NCBI GenBank assembly: GCA_013044305.1 | Contig: JABEUT010000005.1 | Coordinates: 1-11,967 of the forward strand | Source of the DNA: Bacteroidia bacterium | GTDB taxonomy: Bacteria; Bacteroidota; Bacteroidia; JABEUT01 | Direction: 5' to 3' | Length of the DNA stretch: 11,967 nt | Shown here: in pieces, positions 1-7,073 of the stretch | Layout: each line of letters opens with the position of its first letter | Position numbering within the stretch: the stretch's first letter is position 1 | The notes under the pieces: generated by a model | The model's database searches: none | Told to the model about the DNA's origin: nothing | The model's input: the letters and a program-made list of their open reading frames with translations, nothing else | Position numbers and translations under genes: made by a program

Positions 1-2
1 CA

Positions 3-116
3 CCCTATTTCGGCAAGATACGGCAAGAACCAGCAAAAAATGGCAAAACTGAAAAAGGTAAACTACCCAAAGCTGTTATAAACGAAAATGACCTAAAAGT
101 GATTAACCCGCAATGA
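3..116 (+). CDS. possible 3' end of an upstream gene (partial)
   Basis: The third plus-strand frame is open from the window edge to a TGA at 114-116 and would give a lysine-rich, hydrophilic tail ending in VINPQ. The first frame is also open, to a TAA at 79-81, and would give a basic tail ending in YPKLL. Only one can be real and the window holds too little of either to choose on composition. No family can be named. The following bases (117-200) are AT-rich with runs of A and contain no gene, which fits a gene end lying here. Confidence 0.3.
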   Translation, partial: PYFGKIRQEPAKNGKTEKGKLPKAVINENDLKVINPQ

Positions 117-164
117 ACTTCAAAATAAAAACAAAACAGTAAAAACAACAGCATATAATATCTG

Positions 165-193
165 ACTTACGAATGATGACTTACAACTTACGA
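165..193. repeat. short clustered repeat ACTTAC(G/A)A
   Basis: ACTTACGA occurs at 165-172, ACTTACAA at 179-186 and ACTTACGA again at 186-193, so three near-identical eight-base units lie within 29 bases. The second and third units share one base. The cluster lies in the non-coding leader of the first T9SS gene. No function is evident. Confidence 0.4.
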
Positions 194-224
194 CTTCACT
201 CGCCAGTCAATCAGGTGAAAGCTT

Positions 225-232
225 TACATTTG
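225..232 (+). promoter_or_regulatory. TAnnTTTG box (TACATTTG), weaker candidate promoter
   Basis: TACATTTG matches the Bacteroidota -7 consensus. It lies only four bases before an ATG at 237 in the same frame as the T9SS gene, so transcription from it would give an almost leaderless longer product. No TTG-type -33 box is visible at the usual distance. The box at 275-282 gives a more natural start and is preferred. Confidence 0.3.
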
Positions 233-274
233 AGCCATGATAAAGAAGAAAATAGCTTCATTTAAGAAAAGAAT

Positions 275-282
275 TATCTTTG
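275..282 (+). promoter_or_regulatory. TAnnTTTG promoter (TATCTTTG) of the T9SS module
   Basis: TATCTTTG is a full match to the Bacteroidota sigma factor -7 box and ends 26 bases before the ATG at 309. If it is used, the ATG at 237 lies upstream of the transcript, which supports 309 as the start. A clear -33 TTG is not seen. Confidence 0.6.
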
Positions 283-308
283 TCCACTTATTAAAAAAAT
301 CGCTGCAC

Positions 309-1397
309 ATGCGGAATGTCGCAAGAATACTTTTTGTCTTTCCCCCCCTCTTTCTGCTGCCTTTTTTCTCATTCGGAGGCAACCCCTTGCTGGCTAATGC
401 CGGAACGGCACAAACCTTATGCCATTGTGACACAATAACCCTCGGCGGCACAATAGCCAATCCGACTGCGAGCGGAGGTACACCTCCATATACCTACCAT
501 TGGGCTCCAAGAACCGGTATGGGCAGCGACAGTATTACTTCAAACCCCAAAGCATGGGTTTGCTCCACCACTACATTCACGTTAACAGTTGTAGACAACA
601 CAGGCCGGACAGTTATCGATTCGGTAAAAATATCCCTTGATAACATAAGCTCGGTAAATGCAGGTACAAATGTCTCCATTTGCCCATATATAGGGAAAGC
701 TAAGCTGGGAGCGTCCGGTAATCCGCCAGGCGACATTTATAAGTGGTCGCCTGCAAACGGACTTAATTTTACAAATATTGGAAACCCTACTGTTTCCGCA
801 TCAGGGTTAACGGCGCCTGTAACCACCTATACGCTCATTGCATCGGATGCTAACTGCTCCGATACCACTACAGTGAATGTAACCCTATTGCCTCCTGCCC
901 CGATATCCACCGTTTCGCCCCTTACAATTAATCGCGGGCAATCGGTGCAATTAAGCGCTTCGGGCGGCACAAATTACTTCTGGACGCCTTCAAATACCCT
1001 TTCTGATTCAACTATTGCAAATCCAATAGCAAGCCCTTCGAAAACTACCACCTATATTGTGGTGGATCAGGATGCCGCAGGCTGTATAGGTATAGATTCG
1101 GTGATTGTAAACGTAACCCCCGACAGCGGGTTGATTTTCTTTAATACCTTCACCCCTAATCATGACGGGATCAATGATACATGGTATATTGGCAATATCG
1201 ACCTTTATCCGAACAACGAGGTTACAGTTTACAACAGGTGGGGAAGCATTGTTTTTCAAGCCTATGGCTACCTGAATACCTGGGATGGCACATCATCCGG
1301 AACCAACTTGCCGGATGCCACCTATTATTATTTAGTATATACAGGAACCGGAGGTAAGTACGAAGGGGCTGTTACAATAATCAGAAAACCGCAATAA
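309..1397 (+). CDS. T9SS type B secreted protein, Ig/PKD-like repeats plus CHU_C domain
   Basis: The product is 362 residues. A signal peptide covers about residues 1-30 (basic start, then a hydrophobic run, ending LLANA). Three beta-sandwich repeats of roughly 75-85 residues follow, about 30-112, 113-195 and 196-270. The first two open with NAG, and all three carry Y-x-W / F-x-W cores and end in a valine-rich strand, as in PKD/Ig-like adhesin modules. Residues 272-362 form the CHU_C domain: FTPNHDGINDTW, VYNRWGSIVF, a TWDGT turn and a final beta-hairpin. In the family this domain directs export through the type IX system and attachment at the surface. Starting at 309 rather than the in-frame ATG at 237 gives a normal signal peptide and follows the promoter box. 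The next gene, 64 bases on, is a PorP/SprF homologue, the usual partner. The role is probably surface adhesion, but the ligand is unknown. Confidence 0.85.
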   Translation: MRNVARILFVFPPLFLLPFFSFGGNPLLANAGTAQTLCHCDTITLGGTIANPTASGGTPPYTYHWAPRTGMGSDSITSNPKAWVCSTTTFTLTVVDNTGRTVIDSVKISLDNISSVNAGTNVSICPYIGKAKLGASGNPPGDIYKWSPANGLNFTNIGNPTVSASGLTAPVTTYTLIASDANCSDTTTVNVTLLPPAPISTVSPLTINRGQSVQLSASGGTNYFWTPSNTLSDSTIANPIASPSKTTTYIVVDQDAAGCIGIDSVIVNVTPDSGLIFFNTFTPNHDGINDTWYIGNIDLYPNNEVTVYNRWGSIVFQAYGYLNTWDGTSSGTNLPDATYYYLVYTGTGGKYEGAVTIIRKPQ

Positions 1398-1461
1398 ATA
1401 TTGTTCTATTAAATCGCTCCGAGACCACGCGAAAAGAAATACTGACACACTTCTTCCACTA

Positions 1462-2445
1462 ATGAATAACATACTTTTAAGGATATTTTTTTACTCGTTA
1501 TTTTCATTAATATGCCTGGATGCGGCAGCACAGCAGTTGCCCATATTTACGCAATTCCCTTCGGATATGCTTTATTTTAACCCTGCCTTTGCCGGTACAA
1601 AAAGGCAATACGATGTACGGATTAACTACCGAAACCAATGGGTGGGAATGCCGGATGCGCCAATTACCGAAGGGATAAGTCTTAATTACAAACTCGACCA
1701 TGGTGCAATGGGTTTAGGCGGATACGTGTATCAGGATGTTACCGGACCAACCACGCGCAATGACTACACCCTTTGCTATGGCTACCATATAAAATTTCCC
1801 GATCTGGTATTGTCCTTCGGTGCGGCATTTTCCATGATGGAATACACGGTGAACGGATCTAAAATAACAACATATCAGCCAAACGACCCTGCGATAGATT
1901 ACTCGCTGAATACTACGGCATGGGCTCCCGATGCAAGCGGGGGACTCTATTTGTACAACGACCGGTATGCATTCAGTTTAAGCGTGGATAACCTTGCCGC
2001 AGCCGATGAGAAACTGTACAAAAAATATATGCCTGATACAACCAACAAAGGAGTGGTTCAACTGGAGCCTCATTTTTATGGCTACCTTTCTTATAACTTT
2101 GCAGGTAATGCCAACTATATTTGGCAAAGTTCGCTTTTCGCAGCCGAAACATACGGGGCGCCCATATACCTCGCATATTCGCTCCGGGTACACTGCAACG
2201 ACAAATATTACATCGGGGCTTCATTTGTACTGCACGATGCCGTTTCGCTCGATCTTGGCCTTACCATACATAATAGCTTTGAGGTTTGCTACTCCTATGA
2301 CCTCATAACCTCCCCTTTAAATCACTATACTTCCGGAACACAGGAGTTAACTTTGATCTTCAGTGCCGAATCGCTCAAAAAGAAAAGAAAAGGCGATACC
2401 TTCGATCAGTTTCAGAAGAGAAAATACAAGGATATTGTTCAGTAA
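1462..2445 (+). CDS. PorP/SprF family type IX secretion outer-membrane protein
   Basis: The product is 327 residues. A signal peptide (about 1-23, ending DAAA) is followed by QQLPIFTQF and NPAFAGTKR. The opening of a mature PorP/SprF protein typically reads like this: Q-rich, then Y-x-NPA(F/Y)AG. The region RINYRNQW with VGMPDAP and the alternating glycine/aromatic pattern through the rest fit the family's outer-membrane beta-barrel. Family length is about 300-350, so the gene is complete. Members of this family sit beside CHU_C (type B) cargo genes and help secrete or anchor that specific cargo, as SprF does for SprB. The 64-base gap after the T9SS gene holds no terminator or TAnnTTTG box, so I infer co-transcription. 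The C-terminal 25 residues are strongly basic (KKKRKGD and RKYKD) and may lie outside the barrel. Confidence 0.88.
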   Translation: MNNILLRIFFYSLFSLICLDAAAQQLPIFTQFPSDMLYFNPAFAGTKRQYDVRINYRNQWVGMPDAPITEGISLNYKLDHGAMGLGGYVYQDVTGPTTRNDYTLCYGYHIKFPDLVLSFGAAFSMMEYTVNGSKITTYQPNDPAIDYSLNTTAWAPDASGGLYLYNDRYAFSLSVDNLAAADEKLYKKYMPDTTNKGVVQLEPHFYGYLSYNFAGNANYIWQSSLFAAETYGAPIYLAYSLRVHCNDKYYIGASFVLHDAVSLDLGLTIHNSFEVCYSYDLITSPLNHYTSGTQELTLIFSAESLKKKRKGDTFDQFQKRKYKDIVQ

Positions 2446-2570
2446 AAAGCAAACAGGCCTGGTTATATGGAACACAAAAGGTGAATTTCAGAAATTCAGT
2501 AAGCCGGTATAATATGCGAATCTGCTGCAGCAGCTGTCAGCCATATTACTGTATCCCCTACTCCGCTTGG

Positions 2571-2705
2571 TTACCAGTGCGAACTGTGTACAGGCTCCGG
2601 ATGATTGGATGAAGGAATGTCCCTGTCGCCGCCGCAGGATGAGAAAGCGAAAACAAGCAGGGTGATTCCGATTAGAAGCAGGAGTTTATTTTTGTTTGAT
2701 TTCAT
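2571..2705 (-). CDS. small predicted lipoprotein, 44 residues
   Basis: ATG at 2705 opens a 44-codon frame ending in TAA at 2573-2571. It begins MKSNKNK, continues with a hydrophobic run of leucine, isoleucine and phenylalanine, and ends the signal with the lipobox FSSC (Cys24), followed by GGDRD. This is the layout of a lipoprotein signal peptide with a 20-residue mature part (after Cys24) ending HSSHW. The GG/acidic start after cysteine also fits surface lipoprotein export in Bacteroidota. It starts 12 bases after the transaldolase stop on the same strand, so the two are probably co-transcribed. The frame stays open for another 24 codons after the TAA (to TGA at 2498-2496), so a longer ancestral gene broken by the stop is possible. 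The function is unknown. Confidence 0.6.
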   Translation of the reverse strand: MKSNKNKLLLLIGITLLVFAFSSCGGDRDIPSSNHPEPVHSSHW

Positions 2706-2717
2706 AGGATTTCCTGA

Positions 2718-3392
2718 TTAAATTTTTACTTTTGACACACTCTGTGAGGTGCGATAATCGGATAAGAATTTCTCCAAGCCAATATCTGTAAGCGGATGAT
2801 TAAGCAAAGCTAAAATTGAGCTTAATGGGCAGGTTGCCACATCAGCCCCTATTTCGGCAGATTTAATAATGTGTACGGGATTGCGAATGGAGGCCGCCAG
2901 TATTTTGGTTTTAATTCCGAAATTATCAAAAATCACCCTGATCTGGTGTATGAGTTCCATGCCATCAGTGGAAATATCGTCGAGCCTTCCGACAAAGGGC
3001 GACACATACTCGGCACCGGCTTTTGCCGCAAGTAAGGCTTGGCCGGCTGAAAATATGAGCGTGCAGTTTACCTTTATGCCTTTCCCCGATAAATACTTAA
3101 TGGCTTTTAGTCCCTCTTTTATCATCGGTATCTTTACCACTATCCTCGGATGAATTTTTACCAGCTCGGCCGCTTCCTTGAGCATACCGTCATAATCGGT
3201 TGAAATCACCTCCGCGCTCACGTCCCCGTCAACTATTTCGCAAATCTTCCTGTAATGCTCAAAAATGTTTTCCTTACCAACCACACCCTCTTTTGCCATA
3301 AGTGAGGGATTGGTGGTAACGCCGTCCAGTACTCCCAGTTCCTGGGCTTCCTTTATCTGTTTCAGGTTTGCGGTATCAACGAAAAATTTCAT
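2718..3392 (-). CDS. tal: transaldolase, small (TalC/FSA-like) type
   Basis: The 224-residue product begins MKFFVDTAN and has VTTNPSL (about 25-31), the start of the short transaldolase / fructose-6-phosphate aldolase family. These are (beta/alpha)8 cytosolic enzymes forming a Schiff base. The catalytic lysine is K87 in VVKIPM. Two residues separate the subgroups: true aldolases of the E. coli FSA type have Gln and Tyr at positions matching E61 (SAEVIS) and F133 (SPFVGRLDD) here. Glu plus Phe is the transaldolase pattern, so I predict transfer of a dihydroxyacetone unit between sedoheptulose-7-phosphate and glyceraldehyde-3-phosphate in the non-oxidative pentose phosphate pathway. Length is normal (about 215-225). 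A TAnnTTTG box on the minus strand lies 25 bases upstream, and a tiny lipoprotein gene follows. Confidence 0.9.
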   Translation of the reverse strand: MKFFVDTANLKQIKEAQELGVLDGVTTNPSLMAKEGVVGKENIFEHYRKICEIVDGDVSAEVISTDYDGMLKEAAELVKIHPRIVVKIPMIKEGLKAIKYLSGKGIKVNCTLIFSAGQALLAAKAGAEYVSPFVGRLDDISTDGMELIHQIRVIFDNFGIKTKILAASIRNPVHIIKSAEIGADVATCPLSSILALLNHPLTDIGLEKFLSDYRTSQSVSKVKI

Positions 3393-3417
3393 AGCGAGAA
3401 TTCAATTTGGTAAAATG

Positions 3418-3425
3418 CAAATGTA
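3418..3425 (-). promoter_or_regulatory. TAnnTTTG promoter (TACATTTG) of the transaldolase gene
   Basis: On the minus strand this reads TACATTTG and ends 25 bases before the transaldolase ATG at 3392. A TTG -33 box is not obvious. It probably drives both the transaldolase and the small lipoprotein gene. Confidence 0.6.
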
Positions 3426-3667
3426 AGCATATTTATTAAAAGGCATATATAATGTAAGCGAAGGTAATCCGTTCACTTCCCCAAAGCATTTTTGTATCTC
3501 TTTTAATCAGTACCCTTTAACAAATCAGATTAATTGATGCCTGATATACAAGCATGATTGATTGAAAATGGCTCAAATAAAAGTGTTATTGGCTTACAAT
3601 TCTTTAATGCTATATAATGCAAACAGAGGCATGGCATTGTTTTCTTTAATCAGCAGCTATAAAATTC

Positions 3668-3675
3668 TATCTTTG
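3668..3675 (+). promoter_or_regulatory. TAnnTTTG promoter (TATCTTTG) of the barrel-lipoprotein pair
   Basis: TATCTTTG ends 21 bases before the ATG at 3697, a normal leader length. A TTG at 3637-3639 lies 28 bases upstream, somewhat far for a -33 element. Confidence 0.6.
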
Positions 3676-3696
3676 TGATTCTGAACAATAATATTC

Positions 3697-4341
3697 ATGC
3701 AAAAAAACACAAAGGTGTCCTCATTTCACACACTATTATTGTTACTATTTGCCTTTTCCGGTATTAATGGCGCCTTTGGGCAATTCGGCTTGCAGCCGGG
3801 GCTGATGGTACCTGCTGACAACTATTACTCTTATGCATTAAAACCCGGTGTCGGGGCCGATTTCGTTGCCAAAGGCAATTTGGGAGATATAGACAGCCGT
3901 TATAAAATAGGTTTTTTAATGGGGTATTATGTTTTTCAACCCACACAGGACACGTTTCAAACTTATGCTATTGGCGGAAATCCGGTTCAATTGCTGCCAG
4001 GGTACGAGGTAATCCATTCATATTCCATTCTGCAATTCGGACTATCAAATGATTTTAAAATACTGAAAGATTCCCGTTTCTCCCCATTTGTCGGGCTGGA
4101 CCTTGGCATGGATGTGTTTGATATCTCACACGACGACTATGCTGAAACACTTATACAGTCCAGTGTAACAAATGACATATTTTATAACTACCTTATTATA
4201 CCCAGAGCCGGGGTTCAGTACCAGTTGTCGGATAACTGGCTTTTCAGTGTGGGAATTGGGCGAAGTATGGGCTTTGCAGGCTCGTATGGCGCACAAACAT
4301 TCTGGAAGATATTTATAACAATATGCCATGTTTCCGACTAG
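3697..4341 (+). CDS. predicted outer-membrane beta-barrel protein, unknown function
   Basis: The product is 214 residues. A signal peptide (about 1-28: basic start, a run of leucines, then GAFG before QFG) leads into a chain rich in alternating hydrophobic and polar residues. It shows barrel-like strands such as YKIGFLMGYYV, SPFVGLDLGMDVF, PRAGVQYQL and WLFSVGIG. This fits the small (about 8-strand) OMP_b-brl type common in Bacteroidota. No ligand or enzymatic motif is visible. The lipoprotein gene starts three bases after the stop, so the two are surely one transcript. The last 13 residues (FWKIFITICHVSD) are unlike a barrel closing strand, and the +2 frame there reads LEDIYNNMPCFRL, which looks more like these proteins' ends. 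A small frameshift near 4300 is therefore possible. Confidence 0.7.
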   Translation: MQKNTKVSSFHTLLLLLFAFSGINGAFGQFGLQPGLMVPADNYYSYALKPGVGADFVAKGNLGDIDSRYKIGFLMGYYVFQPTQDTFQTYAIGGNPVQLLPGYEVIHSYSILQFGLSNDFKILKDSRFSPFVGLDLGMDVFDISHDDYAETLIQSSVTNDIFYNYLIIPRAGVQYQLSDNWLFSVGIGRSMGFAGSYGAQTFWKIFITICHVSD

Positions 4342-4344
4342 AAC

Positions 4345-5103
4345 ATGAAAAAAATTGGAAAATATTTAAAGGCCTTATTTGTACTCGGAATACTTGTAAG
4401 CTGCAACAAAAAGTATTCGGAAACATTGCCGGTCGTTCAGTTTAATTCTGTGGTTCCCTTCGGAAATGACAGCGCCATACTTACAGGTACCGTTCTGTCT
4501 AAAGGAAAAGACGATATACAGTATGTAGGTTTCAGTTACAGCAATCAGCCTACAACAGATATTTTACCTAACCAGATTCTTTTAAACGGCACTAACGGAA
4601 CCTTCAGCTGTTCGGTATTTATGCATCGCGACAGCACCTATTACTTCAGAAGTTTTGCCGCCAATTCTTTTGGCTACGCCGTAAGCCCAAGCATCAAATA
4701 CACCATACCCAACGCAGCCCCCGATTCTGCTCCCTGCCAGCTGAATGCCAATACGGTAATTGATAATGGCGTACATTTCACTATGACCTATATTAATTAT
4801 GCCGGAGGCAACCTTAATGCAAGCGATAACGCAGGATTTGAGAATGTGACAATATACTTTAAAACAAGCCCTGTGAACGGCATATTCAGCACGGTTACCA
4901 CCTATCCGTTCCCGATGGGAGACCCCAATCTTTATGAAGTCAGCATTTCGGTTACGCAGAATTCATTCACAACCTATGTGGTAAACGCCGGCGGAAGCGT
5001 TTATGTTGGTTTAAACAATGGAAAGACTACTGTTTCCTTCTGCTCCCTCACATACACTGTCGGCTCATATACTTATAATATAAGCGGTAAAATCTCCTTC
5101 TGA
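4345..5103 (+). CDS. predicted lipoprotein with FN3-like domain, unknown function
   Basis: The product is 252 residues. Residues 1-20 are a lipoprotein signal: MKKIGKYLK, a short hydrophobic core, and the lipobox LVSC with Cys20, followed by NKKYSE. Residues about 30-122 match the fibronectin-III-like module common in Bacteroidota surface proteins. The cues are AILTGTV near the start, VGFSYS in the middle and TYYFRSFAANSFGYA at the end, the last being the typical YY-x-R-x-(Y/F)AxNSxG signature. Residues about 125-252 form a second beta-rich part with no motif I recognise, ending in a strand TYNISGKISF. The gene follows the barrel gene by three bases, which suggests that the lipoprotein and barrel work together at the outer membrane. 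Signal and FN3 calls are good; function is unknown. Confidence 0.75.
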   Translation: MKKIGKYLKALFVLGILVSCNKKYSETLPVVQFNSVVPFGNDSAILTGTVLSKGKDDIQYVGFSYSNQPTTDILPNQILLNGTNGTFSCSVFMHRDSTYYFRSFAANSFGYAVSPSIKYTIPNAAPDSAPCQLNANTVIDNGVHFTMTYINYAGGNLNASDNAGFENVTIYFKTSPVNGIFSTVTTYPFPMGDPNLYEVSISVTQNSFTTYVVNAGGSVYVGLNNGKTTVSFCSLTYTVGSYTYNISGKISF

Positions 5104-5246
5104 TTATACTACCGGAATTTGCCGCCCCACGCAATGTATACCTCAACATGCCTCTTTGAGTCGCCGTGAAAGAGTTTCAATGCTGATGGAAGCATAACCG
5201 CCTTGAGCGCTGCTCTTAACTTCTTTCTGGCAACCTGTATAATTCT

Positions 5247-5254
5247 TACCTTTG
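5247..5254 (+). promoter_or_regulatory. TAnnTTTG promoter (TACCTTTG) of the second barrel gene
   Basis: TACCTTTG ends 11 bases before the ATG at 5266, so the leader would be short. It lies downstream of the earlier in-frame ATG at 5203, which argues that 5203 is not the start. No clear TTG -33 box is visible. Confidence 0.55.
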
Positions 5255-5265
5255 TCTTTCTTACC

Positions 5266-6036
5266 ATGAAAAAAATCGTTTCCTCGGCAGCATTCCTTCT
5301 TTCTGTTATTTTTGGCTGCTGTCAAGATATTATGACGGTTATCCCTGATTCAAGCAATCAAACCTTTTCGGAGTTTATCGGCTTGAAATTTTTTGCCGAG
5401 GATTTCAGCTATAAACCATTGAACCATAATCTCCAATTCAGCTATACCTCTGTGAACAGCGGATATGTCATGAACCACAGCATGAACATTACCGGGCTTT
5501 CCAATTCGCCCAATATCGGAGTCGGGCTGGAACATGATTTTGAAAATCATTTAATCATACACTTTTTTGATGCATCTATCGGATATATTTCCAATACCCT
5601 GAACTGGAATATCGGTTTGGGGGCAGGTTACTATGTAAACCTCAACAAATCTGGAAATTTTTCTTTAAGAGGAAACGTAAATCTGTTCTATGAGAACATT
5701 CTATACTTCCTCGGGAGCTATTACGACACTACTTTTCAGGGCTTTGATATTAACGGGTTAAACATAGGAACCTATGTAAAGGATGTGGAATATACCAATA
5801 ACCTGTTTTGTGCCTCTGCCGATTTTGAATTATATTACAAAAGGGAAAAGTGGGATTATTTTGCAGGAGCCGGCTATATACTTACGCTGTTGTCGAGGGA
5901 AAAAGTAAACTTTTACAGTTCAAACGTTCCGGTAAATCAAGCCCTGTATAATAACGGCGTTCCGGTAAATAACCATGTAATAATGCCCGGAGCATATATG
6001 ATACGGATTGGCATAGTAAGGGAATTCGGGTTGTAA
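5266..6036 (+). CDS. predicted outer-membrane beta-barrel protein, unknown function
   Basis: The product is 256 residues. I start it at 5266 because the promoter box overlaps the longer frame and because MKKIVSS followed by a hydrophobic core is a normal signal peptide. The signal ends at FGCCQD. Cys18 could serve as a loose lipobox (IFGC), though the rest of the protein looks like a barrel. Strands alternate throughout: LNWNIGLGAGYYV, NFSLRGNVNLFYE, FCASADFELYYK, WDYFAGAGYIL, and a closing strand MIRIGIVREFGL at the C-terminus. Tyrosine and asparagine are abundant, as in small Bacteroidota porin-like proteins. It lies 162 bases after the lipoprotein with its own promoter, so it may be a separate unit of the same locus. 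A likely terminator follows. I recognise no specific family. Confidence 0.65.
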   Translation: MKKIVSSAAFLLSVIFGCCQDIMTVIPDSSNQTFSEFIGLKFFAEDFSYKPLNHNLQFSYTSVNSGYVMNHSMNITGLSNSPNIGVGLEHDFENHLIIHFFDASIGYISNTLNWNIGLGAGYYVNLNKSGNFSLRGNVNLFYENILYFLGSYYDTTFQGFDINGLNIGTYVKDVEYTNNLFCASADFELYYKREKWDYFAGAGYILTLLSREKVNFYSSNVPVNQALYNNGVPVNNHVIMPGAYMIRIGIVREFGL

Positions 6037-6053
6037 AGCAGGCAAAGGCACTT

Positions 6054-6082
6054 TGACAGGAACGTGAGCAGCCTGTTATTTT
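6054..6082 (+). terminator. likely intrinsic terminator after the second barrel gene
   Basis: TGACAGG at 6054-6060 pairs with CCTGTTA at 6072-6078 (one G-T wobble) around an 11-base loop, and TTTT follows at 6079-6082. It starts 18 bases after the barrel stop codon and ends before the promoter of paaA. The stem is short. Confidence 0.45.
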
Positions 6083-6093
6083 CAGGAATAAAT

Positions 6094-6101
6094 TATATTT
6101 G
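6094..6101 (+). promoter_or_regulatory. TAnnTTTG promoter (TATATTTG) of paaAB
   Basis: TATATTTG ends 27 bases before the paaA ATG at 6129. It overlaps the TTG at 6099 that would open a longer paaA frame, so that earlier start is excluded. No clear -33 TTG and no PaaR-like operator could be recognised. Confidence 0.6.
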
Positions 6102-6128
6102 TGTTTTCGGCAATTTAAACAATACTGT

Positions 6129-7073
6129 ATGACAACCCTTACCTCGGAGGAACTGGAACGCAGGTTTCAGGAAAAGATAGACGAAAACCAGTACATTGAG
6201 CCTAAAGACTGGATGATAGAAAAGTACAGGCAGAACATGATACGGCAGATATCGCAGCATGCCCATTCAGAGGTAGTGGGAATGCTGCCTGAAGGCAACT
6301 GGATAACAAGGGCGCCCAACCTAAGGCGCAAAGTTGCACTGCTGGCAAAAATACAAGACGAGGCCGGTCACGGCTTATACCTTTATTCCGCTGCCGAAAC
6401 CCTCGGCATAACCCGGGAAGAACTGCTGGAACAGCTTCATTCAGGAAAAGCAAAATATTCCAATATTTTCAACTACCCTACCCTTACCTGGGCCGACATA
6501 GGCGCCGTGGGCTGGCTTGTGGACGGAGCCGCGATAATAAATCAGGTGATGCTGCAAAGGGCATCTTACGGTCCTTACGCTCGAGCAATGGTCAGGATTT
6601 GCCGCGAAGAAAGTTTTCACCAGCGCCAGGGTTTTGAAATAATGCTAACCCTGTGCCGCGGCAATGCAGAACAGAAAGAAATGGCCCAGGACGCCCTTAA
6701 CCGCTGGTGGTGGCCATCGCTCATGATGTTCGGCCCCAACGATAAGGACTCGCCCCATAGCGCCGAAATGGCCAAATGGAGGGTAAAACGGGAGACCAAT
6801 GATGAATTGCGCCAGCGTTTTATTGACCGCGTGGTGCCACAAGCCGATTTTCTTGGTATAAAAATCCCTGACAGCAAGCTTAAATGGAATGAAACCAGTC
6901 AGCACTACGACTTCGGTCAGATTAACTGGGATGAATTTTATAATGTAATAAAAGGCAACGGACCTTGCAACAGGGAGCGCCTGAAGGCGAGAATAGAGGC
7001 CCACGAACAAGGCAAATGGGTTAGGGATGCAGCAACAGCCTACGCCAATAAAAGAAAGAATAAAGCAGCATGA
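6129..7073 (+). CDS. paaA: phenylacetyl-CoA 1,2-epoxidase, catalytic subunit PaaA
   Basis: The product is 314 residues, close to E. coli PaaA (about 310). It is the diiron oxygenase subunit that, with PaaC, turns phenylacetyl-CoA into ring-1,2-epoxyphenylacetyl-CoA, the first ring-attacking step of aerobic phenylacetate breakdown in the cytosol. The bacterial multicomponent monooxygenase ligands are all present: E48 (HSEVVG), E78 and H81 (DEAGH), D132 (LVDGAA), E161 and H164 (REESFH). Also typical are EGNWITRAPNLRRK near residues 55-68 and RWWWPSLMMFGP in the C-terminal half. The start at 6129 gives MTTLTSEELE and lies after the promoter box. Its stop overlaps the paaB start in ATGA, so translation is coupled. 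The gene looks intact and active. Confidence 0.96.
   Translation: MTTLTSEELERRFQEKIDENQYIEPKDWMIEKYRQNMIRQISQHAHSEVVGMLPEGNWITRAPNLRRKVALLAKIQDEAGHGLYLYSAAETLGITREELLEQLHSGKAKYSNIFNYPTLTWADIGAVGWLVDGAAIINQVMLQRASYGPYARAMVRICREESFHQRQGFEIMLTLCRGNAEQKEMAQDALNRWWWPSLMMFGPNDKDSPHSAEMAKWRVKRETNDELRQRFIDRVVPQADFLGIKIPDSKLKWNETSQHYDFGQINWDEFYNVIKGNGPCNRERLKARIEAHEQGKWVRDAATAYANKRKNKAA

Larger units (their letters stand above)
3393..3696. other. divergent intergenic region with promoters on both strands
   Basis: These 304 bases separate the leftward transaldolase gene from the rightward barrel gene. They contain one TAnnTTTG box for each direction (3418-3425 minus, 3668-3675 plus). Between them the sequence is AT-rich. 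I see no RNA gene, hairpin with T-tract or convincing protein-coding frame there. Confidence 0.6.

Noticed and set aside
237..308. Longer N-terminus of the first T9SS gene
   Set aside because: The added 24 residues are basic, contain the promoter box and would spoil the signal peptide.
2454..2461. Palindrome CAGGCCTG just after the PorP/SprF gene
   Set aside because: It is only eight bases with no loop and no following T-tract, so it does not qualify as a terminator.
3568..3678. 36-codon plus-strand ORF starting MAQIKVLLAY in the divergent intergenic region
   Set aside because: It has no promoter box or leader of its own, overlaps the TATCTTTG promoter of the next gene, and has no recognisable domain.
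6099..6128. TTG start for a longer PaaA
   Set aside because: The TTG is part of the -7 box and the added residues are not found in the family.
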